64,000 nucleotides of DNA from Sinotaia quadrata (GCA_028829895.1 CM054179.1:46509891-46573890); one strand, 5' to 3'; positions 51,418 to 63,184 are shown, counted from the stretch's first letter. Numbers and translations are program-made. The notes: generated by a model from the letters alone, not told the origin.

Positions 51418-51806
51418 ATTTTATAAGACACGTTATTTCTATAATTTACAGTTTATAAGACACGTTATTTCTATAATTTACAGTTTATAAGACACGTTAT
51501 TTCTATACTTTACAGTTTATAAGACACGTTATTTCTATAATTTACAGTTTATAAGACACGTTATTTCTATAATTTACTGTTTATAAGACACGTTATTTCT
51601 ATAATTTACAGTTTATAAGACACGTTATTTCTATACTTTACAGCTTATAAGACACTTTATTTCTAAAATTTACAGTTTATAAGACACGTTATTTCTATAA
51701 TTTACAGTTTATAAGACACTTTATTTCTATAATTTACAGTTTATAAGACACGTTATTTCTATAATTTACAGTTTATAAGACACGTTATTTCTGTAATTTA
51801 CAGGCA
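51418..51806. repeat. 32-base minisatellite, about 12 copies, each ending in an acceptor-like TTTACAG
   Basis: Unit tttataagacacgttatttc plus tataatttacag, nearly uniform. Confidence 0.96.
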
Positions 51807-53559
51807 AATATTCAGTTAGATATGGAGGAGAAATGGAGAGATATTTAAAACATAGGAATTACTTAACTTTCGTAAACTTCTTCTTTGAATTAATACCTCG
51901 ATTGCTTCCCTTGATTGAGCGTGTACATTATTTTCTGCTTTATGCAGACTGCGCTTAGTACTGTTCAGTGTTCAAAAAAAGCCAATTCAAACTATTATTG
52001 TGCTCACAAGTGTGTGACACACCATTATGAATGTATTTCCCTCGTAGCCTCAGCATGGTGTTCACAAAGGGCCAGGGAGAAAAATATCTTTGATATTTAC
52101 TTCGCTAAACTCTTCTATAATCAAAGAAGCCACAACCCCAGTCAAACACTTATAAAAGTCCGGTGCAGAAATATATCATGGAGTTATATCATATAGCACA
52201 TCTACTTGGAAGTACATTTAAGTCAACCTTCATCTTGGACTGAGTTTATACATACAATGGCTACTTTGTAAAACCTATCAACTGAACCCTTAGGTGTTTC
52301 AAAACAACGCTTCGGTGCTCCTTAAGTAATATGTCTGCCTGATTAACAAAATTTGACTACTTTGTAAATCCATCAACTCTGTATTTAAATGTTTCTGATA
52401 AGCGTTAGTCGTGTTTGTTTGGAACAAGGTATCTATCTCTGGAAGGAGGATATCCTCTCTCTGTGTAGAATTTGCCGTCGCTATTTTTTAGTAAACATGT
52501 CACTTCCGCTTCCGGTTACTATATTACACATTGCGCCAACTAACACTTTACCTTAGACTGGCTTAGAAGGTCTGGCGGTTAAGCCACGTTTAATCCGCAT
52601 TCTAAATTCTGCCCATAGTTTCAATTTACATCTTCCCATCATCCTCTTGTTCTTTCATTCATCCCATTAATTCATGTGCTTCAAACATTCAGCGTGCATT
52701 ATAACATTCTTAAGCATCATCCTATGAGCACAATGCTTTAGTCTTACTGTAACAAAACTCTGTTCAGAATTTTAGGACATTTTTCTTAAACATATATTTT
52801 TGATTGAAGGAGCCAGCAATATATAACGAAATAATAAAGTTCACTTTTTTATTTACGGTGTGTACAGAATAAAGGATGGAAAGAGTTTGAAAGAAGAGGC
52901 TAAATCATTCTAACCTAATGATTTTCTCTCCACTGATAAAAATACCCCTCTTATTGCACACAATACTGTTGCCGTTGACTAATTTCAGTAAAATCTCATA
53001 TTTATTTTGAAATCTTAATCCTTACGTAGATTGTAGAATTACAGTATTATGGAAAATAAGTGTAGAAGTATGAAAATGCGCTAACTATTTAAGCACAGAA
53101 CTGTAGCATTTCATCAAATAGCAAGGTGTTTTGTAAACTAGACAATCCCGCGATTTCACTGATGTAAGTGTCGGTTTTCAGAGTATGTTCCTTAAAGAAA
53201 ATTATTTTCTAGTACTCTGTTTTATTATCAGGTAAGTACCGTAAAACAGAATGCCAAAAACATGTTGCTGTTGTTTTATTTTGTATCGAAGTGTCCTGGA
53301 AAACTAAAGTGTTAGTATGCCAATTGTTATTTTAAAACACGATTGAAATTTGGTTTCAAATTTGACGTGTGCATTAAAGTAATAGTAGGATATATAGACT
53401 TAACTACAAATTTGTATGCTCTTCACATACTGATGAAACTTCCAACTCTCCAGTGAGACCATGAAGATTCATTGGTGAAGTGTGAAGTGTTCTTCCTCTC
53501 TCAGTTCAAAGTTCCGCCCGTATTGCGTGCGGAGATCGGCTGTGAAGGGTACAAGGGTC
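51807..53559. other. Intergenic or gene 2 5' intron, nothing firm
   Basis: An open frame at 51915-52196 has several Cys (YYCAHKCVTHHYEC) after an acceptor-like tttatgcag, but no recognisable fold and no in-frame donor I could defend. Confidence 0.4.
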
Positions 53560-53830
53560 AGAGTGATCTGTAGCTCTCCCCAATGCCGGAGCCATGTAGA
53601 AGCTACGGCCCTGTGCGTATGCTTTTTAGCCTTTTCCTAGTTTTTTAGGGTTACCGGTGAGCACCTTTATGGGATAGCGTGCTGTTATAAGGCTTGTAAG
53701 GGCTTGTAGGGCTCTAAGGTATACAATAGTAAAAGACTGATCAAAATCAGTCCAATAGTTTTAGAGTTAGCCCAGGCCAAACAAACAGATGAAGGGAGAT
53801 AATTTTGTATTAAAAGATTGGATAGATAGA
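53560..53830 (+). mobile_element. Possible retroelement 3' end
   Basis: An isolated complex segment in AT-rich DNA ends with gatcaaaatcagtccaatag, then ttttagagttagcc and caaacaaacagatgaag. A 'cagtccaatagttttagagttagcc...acaaacaaacaga' tail is a common form of non-LTR element 3' ends. No coding part is attached. Confidence 0.3.
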
Positions 53831-54384
53831 AGAACATTTAAACACTAAGCAATAAGGTAAAACTTCATGATGATATCGGCATACAAGGAAAAAAAAAATG
53901 TTTATCAGAGCAAATATAAAATAAATTTAAAACAAAGCAAACTCAGTGTGGAAAGAGTGTATGATACTGAGAAATAACCGATATGCCTGACTAGCTAACT
54001 AGCTGTAGGGTCCAAAGGTTGTGACTGTGATATTGAACTCAGTTTTGGTTTGAAAATATCATTATCGTCATGCCATAAGGGTTGTCTGCTCTCTTGATAA
54101 CTCTCCCTATTTCAGGGGTACATTTTTTTTAATGTAATAAGGGGCTTATTGGCAGGGCACCTAACTTTCAAAGGCACTATAGTACAGGACCCAGAGTATT
54201 TGCCAAGTTGTAGCAGCACTGTGCTCTTGATTTCGTCGTATAAAGACAAAAACTCTTTGACGTCCTCCTGCCAAGTGCCAAGACAGTGCTCTCTTCAAGA
54301 CTGCAATGCATAATGCTGTGAAAATACCTTTAATTGTCGTCAGGTGTTTCGATAACGACGATGATGTCGGAGGTGGCGATGATG

Positions 54385-54680
54385 GTAGTGCGTGCGTGCG
54401 TGTGTTATATGTGTGCGTGTGTGTCTGCAAATATTTGTTTGCGTGTGTGCATGAGTGTATGAGTGCATGCATCGTGTGCATGTGAGTGTGCGCATTTGTG
54501 TGTGTCTGTGTGTATGTGTGCGTGTGTGTCTGCGTATATTTGTTTGTGTGTGTGCTTGAGTGTATGAGTGCATGCATCGTGTGCATGTGAGTGTGCGCAT
54601 TTGTGTGTGTGTGTGTGTCTATGTGTATGTGTGTATGTGTGTCTGTGTGTGTATGTGTGTATGTGTGTATGTGTGACATG
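54385..54680. repeat. TG-rich tract with a duplicated segment of about 110-base period
   Basis: tgagtgtatgagtgcatgca and tcgtgtgcatgtgagtgtgc occur twice (about 54450-54490 and 54558-54600) in a TG/TA microsatellite. Confidence 0.92.
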
Positions 54681-55378
54681 ATTCATAGAGAAGGTTCTGT
54701 GACGAGACCAAATAAAACAGCAAATCTAAAACTACGTACTCAAATAGATATTCCAATCAGTTTAGACCCCCAGTTTATCTTATATTATGAAATAGTAAAA
54801 TATGTGATAGGAGCCTTTCGTGACGTGTGTTTGAGTAAGGAAAATTATATTTGTGTTTTCTAAAGTTAGAATAATTTAAATTATACAAACATATTGTTGT
54901 TTTGTGTAATAGAAAGTGCAAAGGAGATTACAATTAAATGCAAATATAAACTGGTCTGTTAGCTGTGTAGTGTCTTATTCGAACTTACAGAGATTGTAAA
55001 TCTATTTACAATTTATAAATAGTTACGACCATATTAAATATATATGGTCAGTGATTAAATGGTACGTCAATGCAGGTTCGTTTGCCATCTCTACTAGAAA
55101 TGTTATTCTGCTCTTTGACTGCAATAATGAACAGTTTTTATAACACATACTATTATTCAATGTCGTTTAACAATCATATTAGTGTCATTTCAAATTAATG
55201 CCCCTGCCGTACTCCAAATTTAGATTGCATCACACTTTTCACTAAAGCTGTTTTATATTTGGTTTGCTTCTGTTTTGTGTTATATTTTACTAACAGAAGA
55301 AAAAAAATTTTATTCGTAAAAATATCTCCTGAATTGTTATTTTCTTTTTCTAAAAATATTTTCTAACACACAACACAG

Positions 55379-56110
55379 GTGCTTCAAGTACGTCGACAAC
55401 CCCATACCTATCGACTACTAAAGTTATCACATCTGCTCAGCCCACATCAATTACCCAAACGTCGTCTACCCAGAAAACGTCAACCTCAAGCCAAGCATCA
55501 ACGACATCTCAATCAAATCCCATACTAACATCAGCAACGGCATCAACAATAGTAACAGCAGCAGCAATATCAACAACATCAACAACAGAAAAATCATCAT
55601 CAACGGCAACAGCAACAATAACAGCAGCAGCTACATCAACAGCAAAAGCAACAACATCTACAGCAGCAGCTACATCAACAGCAGCAACAACAACAATCGA
55701 AATCGAGACAACCACACTGCACAGTGTAGCGACGACGTCCGTCACACTAACGTCATTTCTCGAGACGTCTAAGTTAGTACCAACAACGACTATGAAAGTG
55801 TCAACCACTCCTGCCGTGACCACGACAGAGTGTGACGTTTTAACTTCCCAGGATCCATTCGGCAGTGTCAGTATTTCCGGACAGTCACCTTTTCAAACGG
55901 ACGGGTTACGAGAACTCAGTCTAACCTGTCTTGTCAAAAATGTCACGAATTCGGTGCATTTCTTCTGGAATGTTACGTGTGTACGCAAGACAAATGACAC
56001 ATGCGTTCTGAAACCACATCCGCCCGAGGATGACGGGAAAGTTGTTACGTGCACAGTCTGCAACGATGGCGGCCAATCAGCGACTGTTGCATTTACCCTG
56101 CAATTACTAT
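55379..56110 (+). CDS. Gene 2 exon: Ser/Thr-rich mucin-like stalk plus Ig-like domain 1
   Basis: Acceptor cacaacacag|gt, donor actat|gtaagt, phase 1 both ends, 732 bases. The first 150 or so residues (to about 55830) are mostly Thr, Ser and Ala with some Pro and Gln, coded by degenerate aca/gca/tca triplets. This is a typical dense O-glycosylation stalk. The Ig part reads VSISGQSPFQTDGL, LSLTCLVKNVT, FFWNVTC and DDGKVVTCTVCNDGG, with the same extra Cys pair as gene 1 Ig1 plus one more Cys (TVC). Stalk and Ig lie in one exon, whereas in gene 1 Ig1 has its own exon. Confidence 0.85.
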
Positions 56111-56213
56111 GTAAGTAATATGAGCTTATTATTGTCTAGAGTGTAGAGTTTGTTGATTACTATGTAAGTAATATGAGCTTATTATTGTCTAGAGTGTAGA
56201 GTGTGTTGATTTC
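56090..56213 (+). repeat. Tandem duplication of about 54 bases carrying the exon donor
   Basis: ttactatgtaagtaatatga occurs at about 56104 and again at about 56156, followed each time by gcttattattgtctagagtg. Both copies contain an intact gtaagt. Confidence 0.95.
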
Positions 56214-58386
56214 AAATGTTCACTGACTGCATGCCAATATGAACGATACATACTTTTATTATTTTCCAATTACTGATATAATTAAATTGTTTGAAAACAT
56301 TTGTTCGGAATTACAAGTAACAAATCTTCATGGAATTATTAAATAGCATTCATGACCCTATCAAACGAAGTAATTTCCATTTATTTTATATATACTAAAA
56401 ACAAATTCCGAAAAAGTCACTCTTGTTGAATTAACGATTGAATAACTAATTATTTTACATACACTATACACAAATGTCTCCGAAATTAATTGGGGTGTGT
56501 TAAGGATTGAATGACTAATTATTGTTCCCAAGCCGGCCTTCGCATTTGCTAATGTATTTTATTTCACAAGATTCCTAAGATGACGAAGTGTATAGTTTAA
56601 AACTTTTATTTAAATTTTAGTTTATGTTAATGTCCATGTTATTTACCCTTTACTTTGTGGTTTTGACTCATGTTCTAAGTTAATGTGTGTATGTGTGTGT
56701 GAAATGGACTCCAAGGACATTACCAGACGACTCCAGTTATGTGAATGGATGTGCTAGTGTCAATGATTATCAAATGAAGATGATATTAAAATATGAATTA
56801 ATTACCTCTCCACTTCCAATCCGTCTACAATCATACACTAGGTCCACGACAGGGTCTTTGTCTTCTGCAGTCTGGGAGTGACTAGGTCAAGCCCTGGGGT
56901 ACACGTTGTTAATTACGTCTCCCACCCCAAGTGTTACCCGTCCAGATAACCGACTCCTAACTGAACGAACCTATTCTTCAGTCTCAAAGTCGTTACCAGG
57001 CCCTCACAATTTCTCCCCTATTAGGTGACAGACTTGCTCTAAGAAATGTGTCGCGACTGTCTTTGTCAAAACGTAAATTACGTCAATTTTACGAGCCCCC
57101 ACTGTCCCCTATACACATTTACCTCAGTTACGTAATTGAGTGAGCAAGTTATTAAATTTAACGAAATTTATTAAAATATAAAAGAATAATAACAAATTAA
57201 GTTTAAGAAATTTCAAATAGGTTTCACATAGGCAGAATCCGAGATTCGCAGATCTCACAAGAAAAATAACATGTTACTTTAGAAAAGAGTATTCCCTGCT
57301 ATCTGTCTCTTATAACAAAATACAATTTAGTAATTCTTAATTTAAAGAGAAAAAATGAATGACAAATTAAGTTTACAAGATTTGAAATTAGAGATTTAAA
57401 TTAGAATTTCTCCTTCACATTTCAGAAACACATTATAGAAAAAAAAGATTATAGCAACATTCATAAGAATTAGAAGACAGGAAGAACAATACAAGAATTA
57501 ACAAAATCACAGAACATTTACAGGTTTTCACAAGACAAAATAAGGATTTAGATCACCTGATAATTTGCGTGCTCCCGGCCAGTATGTATATCCATAAATT
57601 ACAGCTTGCTGGAACAGTTCAGAAATTACCTCAGGTCTTTAGTGTCACAAATGTTCGAATTCACACATGTCCCGAATTTATCACAAAAAAATTCAGTTCA
57701 GTAATTGACAACCAACGTAGATCAACACATCACGCTCCAGGTCATCTGGTCCTGACAATGTGCGCTTGTCCCCTCAACAGACAAGACTTCGTAAAATTCG
57801 TCCTGATCGCCCCTTTTAACAGCGGTTGTGGCCAGAGTCGAATTCCTCGGAAAAACCCTTCGTTCGGATCCTCCTCCACGTGTGTGTGCGTTACGGTACA
57901 ATTACACGTAGATGTAGGCGTAACAATAGGCGTTACAGTAGGCTTTACTGTAGGCGTTACAGTAGGCGTCCTTCAGCTGTAAATATACAAGTGAATTTTT
58001 GCCACGCATCAGTCTCATGAATTTAAATATCCTAAACCTGCAATTTTAACATTAGTTCTCATTTAAATTCTTTTCACATAAGTTACTTCCTTCTTGCTAG
58101 AAAAAATGCAATTACAGTATCAATTTTAATTAAATGAAAATCTATAAGTGCAAATAAGAAAAGATAAATTTTATCTATGTACAAAACATAAGTTTTTACC
58201 ATCTCAGACAATCTGGCTTGCTTTTAATCGTGGAAGGACGCAAAACATGAGATCCCTGGTATAACAGATAGATGAGCTAGCAGCCCCGAGACGGCCTATT
58301 TAAGCTATTCGCAAAATTCCACGTACTAATCTGCCCTGAGGATAGACTGTTACTCTCTTGCTCGACTATTGTTCGATAGTTTCGCT
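56214..58386. other. Gene 2 intron, probable decayed insertion, nothing coding on + strand
   Basis: 56650-58300 is more complex than the surrounding AT-rich sequence, with a short taggcgttacag repeat at 57910-57970. The open frame at 57569-57982 runs into that repeat and has no domain. It may be one insertion that also includes the minus-strand fragment at 58387. Confidence 0.35.
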
Positions 58387-58719
58387 TCAGTGCGTCTTCT
58401 GAAAGGCTAGCTTGTTAGGATATGCGGTTAACTCTTTAGAAGCTGCTCGATCTGAGATCGCTGGTCGCTCTCCCCTGACATCATACGTCTCTGTTACGTA
58501 ATCGTAAGTGTCTTCCCTTCTCATGCGTCTGCGTGCACGTGACTGTAGGTGGTTTGTCTGTCTTTGAATCTCCGACTCTATTGTGAGACCAAAGTGTTCC
58601 CCGTCTTTAGAAGTATCATCGCCATTGTCTGCCTGGAGATGCGAGAGTGTTTCGTATAGATTGTCTACCCCTGTCGAGCGTCCACCCTCCCACACCCTGG
58701 TTAAGTCAGTTCGCTTCTA
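58387..58719 (-). other. Minus-strand open fragment with Tyr motifs inside a gene 2 intron
   Basis: Open for about 100 codons on the minus strand and ending in TGA at its low-coordinate end. It is richer in GC and more complex than its surroundings. It reads TGVDNLYETLSHLQADNGD early on, then a basic stretch (RARRRMRRED), then TYDYVTETYDV, and ends AYPNKLAFQKTH. The LYETL and YDYV sites resemble cytoplasmic phosphotyrosine motifs, so it could be a last-exon relic or part of a transposed gene on the opposite strand. There is no ATG. It shows no clear homology to the gene 1 tail. Confidence 0.3.
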
Positions 58720-58946
58720 ACCGACGCAAACATGTGTGTCCCTTTGTCCTGGCTGCCTAAGACAGTTACTTCAAAGACTTGTTTTCTCATGAAAGAATTT
58801 CTCTTATCATGGGAAAACCCTTTCTAAATATTAAGAAAGAAAAAATTAAATAATTTCAAGTTTAATATTTTATAGTTTGCATTTTCTGCGTCACAGTGTG
58901 TAAGTGTGTATGTGTGTATTTGCATGTATGTTATATGTGTGTGTGC

Positions 58947-58963
58947 ATAGATAGATAGATAGC

Positions 58964-59040
<77 letters not shown>

Positions 59041-59041
59041 C
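58947..59041. repeat. TAGA microsatellite
   Basis: (TAGA)n with one gctagata variant. Confidence 0.97.
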
Positions 59042-59329
59042 TGTGCAAACAAAGTTACAGGCTAATGACAAACACTCCGCTTTAATATAAAATGCAAAAT
59101 ATAATGTATCGAACAAACTTTACTTTGTATTATTTCCGTTTTCTACAATTACTCTAAAATTTTAATAGCAAACTAACAACTTAATAACATATCTAGTCAT
59201 TCACTGACTTTACTAAAACATTCGATACAAGCATTAATATTTCTAATAATATTACTACTTAATGTCAGTTTTAACTATGTTATTATAAATTATTATTGGT
59301 TATATAATGGTTATAGATTTCTAACCATT

Positions 59330-60100
59330 TAACTGCATTGCTAAAACTTTAGGGACGTTGCTATCGATTTAATGACGATGCTATCGATATCTAATTACGT
59401 TGCTAATTATTTCATTATAATTACTAACAATTAAATAACGTTGCTTTTTGTTTAAAGACATTAACTATTTAAAATACGCTATATGCAAATTAATTGTCCA
59501 TGCTAATCGTGTAATAACATTGCCAGCAGTCTAGTTATATCGTTAACAATGTATTGAGTTGCTAACAATTTAATGACGCTGCTAACAAATTTAATGATTT
59601 TCCTAACAATCTAATGATGTTGCTAATCATTTCATGACATTGCTAGCAATTTAGTAACGCCACATCGTTTTATGGACGTTCACAATTTATAATATAATAC
59701 GCAGCTAACATTTTATTGCCATGCTAATCGTGTAATAACATTGCCAGCAGTTTAATGATAATGCTAATAATTTATTGATTTTGCTAACAATTTAATGACA
59801 TTGCTAACAAATTTAAGAATATTAGTAAGAATTTGTTGATATTGCTAATACTTTAATGGCGTTGCTAACAATATATGATATTGCTAACAATTTAATTCCG
59901 TTGCTAACTAATTTAATGACGTTGCTAACAATTTCTTGACATTGGTAACAAATTTTATTATATTCTTAGGAATGTAATGGTACTGCTAGCGACTTCATGA
60001 TATTACTAACAATTTGATGACGTTACCAACAATATAATGATATTGCTAACAATTTAATTTTGTTGCTAACAAATTCCATGACGTTGCTAACATTTCTTGA
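59330..60100. repeat. Degenerate 20-base array running into the Ig2 exon acceptor of gene 2
   Basis: Units like ttgctaacaatttaatgacg recur, increasingly regular toward the exon. The last unit (gctaacatttcttgaacag) is the splice acceptor at 60104. Confidence 0.88.
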
Positions 60101-60104
60101 ACAG

Positions 60105-60404
60105 ATCCTCCACTATCACCACCAGTCATCCAGGGATACCAGACAGGAGATGTGTTGCATGTTGGCAGTAGTCTGACAATGACGTGTTCTGTCAGTGGGG
60201 GTAAACCAGTTGTAACTTCAGTATTATTCTTCTGTCCCGGAAACCCGGATGGACCCGATGACGAAAATCAATCAATGGTGTCGAGCAGCGTTACGATTAC
60301 CTCCCTCAAGTCGAGCGACAACGGTTCCACGTGCACTTGTACAGCTGTATGGAAGGATCAAACCTTGTACAAACTCAGTGAAACCAGGATTTTGGTTGTT
60401 AACG
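60105..60404 (+). CDS. Gene 2 exon: Ig-like domain 2
   Basis: Acceptor cttgaacag|at, donor aacg|gtaggt, phase 1 both ends. It starts PPLSPPVIQGYQTGDVLHVG, then LTMTCSVSGGKPVV, LFFCPGNPDG and SSDNGSTCTCTAVW, ending RILVVNG. Line by line this matches gene 1 Ig2 (27015-27317): the IQGY opening, S/G-GKP, the FFC/FSC strand, the SSDN-x-x-x-C-x-C F strand and the VNG end. The acceptor is formed by the last unit of a degenerate 20-base tandem array. Confidence 0.88.
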
Positions 60405-60567
60405 GTAGGTTACTGCTCGCGTGCATCGATTCTACTGCAGATAAAAGATTTTCTACTAGATAGTTCATGCTCTTTAAAGTAAAGAACATTTTTCCTGTTC
60501 TGGAGAGAATTTCTTTCTTTTATCTACGTTGTATATATTGGCATCACGAGAACCAAAACTACTGTGT

Positions 60568-60753
60568 CAACTTTCTTTCTTTCTTCCTTTCTTTCTTTTT
60601 CTTTCTTTCTTTCTTTCTTTCTTTCTTTTCTTTCTTTCTTTCTTCCTGTCTGTATGTCTTCTTTCTTTCTTTCTTCCTGTCTGTCTTCTTTCTTTCTTTC
60701 TTTCCTTCTTTCTTTCTTCCTGTCTGCCTTCTTTCTATCTTTATTTATTTCCT

Positions 60754-60793
<40 letters not shown>

Positions 60794-61012
60794 TTCTTCT
60801 TTCTTTCTTCCTGTCTGTCTTCTTTCTTTCTTTCTTTCTTTCCTTCTTTCTTTCTTCCTGTCTGCCTTCTTTCTTTCTTCCTGTCTGTCTTCTTTCTTTC
60901 TTTCCTTCTTTCTTTCTTCCTGTCTGCCTTCTTTCTTTCTTTATTTATTTCCTTCTTTCTTTCTTCCTGACTGTCTTCTTTCTTTCTTTCTTTTTCTTTC
61001 TTTCTTTCTTTG
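60568..61012. repeat. (CTTT)n microsatellite with higher-order repeats
   Basis: ctttctttcttcctgtctg(c/t)cttctttc recurs several times. All Phe/Ser/Leu open frames are artefacts. Confidence 0.97.
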
Positions 61013-61109
61013 GTGTTCTTTTTAAATAATCGAACAGCATTGTCTAAAAGTACTTTTTTCAAAGAAAGTCCGTGAACGTATTTCTGATAAAATTATTTTT
61101 ATTCGGCTT

Positions 61110-61215
61110 GTTCATTAAATAATATATAATCAGTCGTTCATTAAACAATATATAATTATAATCAGTCGTTCATTAAACAATATATAATCAGTCGTTCATT
61201 AAACAATATATAGTT
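61110..61215. repeat. Tandem repeat, about 4 copies
   Basis: cagtcgttcattaaacaata plus tataat. Confidence 0.9.
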
Positions 61216-61559
61216 AAGCAAATGGTATTTCAGGCTTAATGACTATCATTATGTTACCGTTGGTGTGATGATACTATTTTTAGTCACAAATGTTTCCGGC
61301 AAATGTGATCATCGAACTTTCCAGTGCCGTTAATCAAAGACGACTTCAGTAAATGTTACTCAGTTAATTTTTTTTTAATTATGACTTAAATGTTTTCGAT
61401 TGATTTCGTAATTCTGCTCGTAGATATTCTTAAAAGTTCCTGATAAATCTCCTCATAGTTATTCATAGTTGTTTCCATTAAATCTACTTTTAGATATTCA
61501 TGTAGTTTTCGGTAAATTTGGATTACTGGGTTATTTTATAAATGGTGAATAAAAATGTT

Positions 61560-61690
61560 CGATTCAAATGGTCATAAATGTGTGTTTGTTAGTTAAATTG
61601 TTATAGCTTTTTTTCTTAAGCCAGTTATAATCATAAATGTTTGTTTTTAGTTAAATTGTTATAGATTTTTTCTTAAGCCAGTTGTAGACA
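61560..61690. repeat. Short tandem duplication upstream of the transmembrane exon
   Basis: ttagttaaattgttatagct and ttttcttaagccagttat occur twice. Confidence 0.85.
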
Positions 61691-61762
61691 TTTTAAAATA
61701 TATTTTGATGTACAATGAATGTCATAAAGTAAATAACATCTCAAATGTTTTCTTCCTTTTAG

Positions 61763-61882
61763 GGACAGAGCCATCCCAGGTACTTAGTTACACTTATTAC
61801 TTGATTATAGGAGTAGCTGCTGGCGGAGGAGTTGTCATTATCTTAGTCATCGTTATTACCATCGTTTGCATCAGAAAGAAAG
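61763..61882 (+). CDS. Gene 2 exon: transmembrane segment
   Basis: Acceptor ttccttttag|gg, donor gaaag|gttagt, phase 1 both ends. A short linker (GTEPSQ) is followed by YYLIIGVAAGGGVVIILVIV and ITIVCI, then the basic stop RKKG. It is one helix with a Gly-rich first half, as in the gene 1 transmembrane exon, and shares the GTE start of the linker. No further exon was recognised between here and 64000. Confidence 0.85.
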
Positions 61883-62239
61883 GTTAGTATTTATTCAAAC
61901 CAACAATAAAATAGATTGTGAACAAAATCATTATAGAACACTGCACGTAAAGGTTTCTTGAAAATAATCTTGAATCTGTAATATAGAAAAATATAGTTTA
62001 TATCAGATTTGATTCACAAAATAAAAGTGTGAGATTCATTAAGTTAAATATTTTTTTACGAAGGACAATTAATCCATACATTTCGTTGTACAAAGTGTAA
62101 GAAAATGTGCATTCTATAAAACTTCACCTACTTTGCTGTACAAAGTAGAATAATAACTGTAAAATAAAATGAAGCCACACACGTTGTTGTAGAACCAAAG
62201 TACAAAAACGTTTCATTTAAAATGAAACTACCACTTTGT

Positions 62240-62700
62240 TGTACATATAAACTACAAAAGCATGTCATAGAAAACGAGCTAACTACTTTGTTATACACAT
62301 AAACTACAAAAGCATGTCAACGAAAACGAGGCTACACCAGAAGTTCAAAAATGTGTCATCTAAAACGAGGCTACCCGCTTTGGTGATATCAGAAGTTCAA
62401 AAATGTGTCATCTAAAACGAGGCTACCCACTTTGGTGACACCAAAAGTTCAAAAATGTGTCATCTAAAACTAGGCTACCCACTTTGGTGACACCAGAAGT
62501 CAAAAATGTGTCATCTAAAACGAGGCTACTCACTTTGGTGACACCAGAAGTATAAAAACGTGTCATCTAAAACGAGGCTACCTATTTTGGTGACACCAGA
62601 AGTACAAAAGTGTGTCATCGAAAACGAGGCTACCTACTTTGGTGACACCCAAAGTTCAAGAATGTGTCATCTAAAACGAGCTAACTACTTTGTTGTACAC
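62240..62700. repeat. About 52-60 base minisatellite, about 8 copies
   Basis: Unit contains aaaaatgtgtcatctaaaac, gaggctacccactttggtga and caccagaagt. Confidence 0.93.
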
Positions 62701-62984
62701 ACGAAGTACAAAACATTTCATATATAAAATGAAGCTTCCCACATTGCTGTACACAGAAATTACTGATGTCATCATGTGTCATCTAAAATGAGATGACCCA
62801 CTTTGTACAACGAAAAACACTAACAAAGTGTAATGTTTCTTATTCCATATATTTAGCAAACACCGAACTCGCAACAGGATGTGTCAGTCTTAGAGCAACA
62901 ACTATGTAGCAAATGCTTTTCTAGATTAACTGAACAAGTATAATATGGTATATTGTAAAATGGAGTTACAATCTTCTATTTTAG

Positions 62985-63150
62985 ACACCAAATCTGACAA
63001 AATTTCATTGGAGTTTGATACATCAAATCTGACCCAATGTCACTGGAATTTAATACATCAAATCTGACCCAGTGACTTTGGAATTTCATACGTCAAATCT
63101 GACCCAGTATCACTGGAATTTAATACAGCAAATCTGACCCAATGTCATTG
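62985..63150. repeat. Tandem repeat, about 38-base unit
   Basis: atcaaatctgacccaatgtc and actggaatttaatac recur. Confidence 0.88.
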
Positions 63151-63184
63151 GAACAACTCTCAGTATCATTCATGTCAATTTTCA

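Larger units (their letters stand above)
55379..61882 (+). other. Gene 2: mucin-stalk/Ig/Ig transmembrane receptor, partial
   Basis: Three exons on the + strand (55379-56110, 60105-60404, 61763-61882), all phase 1 at both ends and joining in frame. They encode a Ser/Thr-rich stalk, two Ig-like domains and a transmembrane helix. The Ig and transmembrane parts match gene 1 exon for exon, with the same phases and same residues at the junctions (both split a Tyr codon between Ig1 and Ig2). No EGF, SEA or SRCR exon is visible upstream, and no cytoplasmic exon is visible before the window ends 2.1 kb after the transmembrane exon. In gene 1 the corresponding gap is 1.9 kb, so the tail may lie just outside. 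Confidence 0.75.

Noticed and set aside
51915..52196. Possible Cys-rich exon after an acceptor-like tttatgcag
   Set aside because: The phase-1 reading hits a stop at once, the open frame has no domain pattern I can defend, and no matching donor was found.
57569..57982. 137-residue + strand open frame in a gene 2 intron
   Set aside because: Ends in a taggcgttacag repeat, with no domain and no splice continuity with gene 2 exons.
60467..61029. Long Phe/Ser/Leu open frames in three frames
   Set aside because: Translation of (CTTT)n; open in all frames because the repeat lacks stops.
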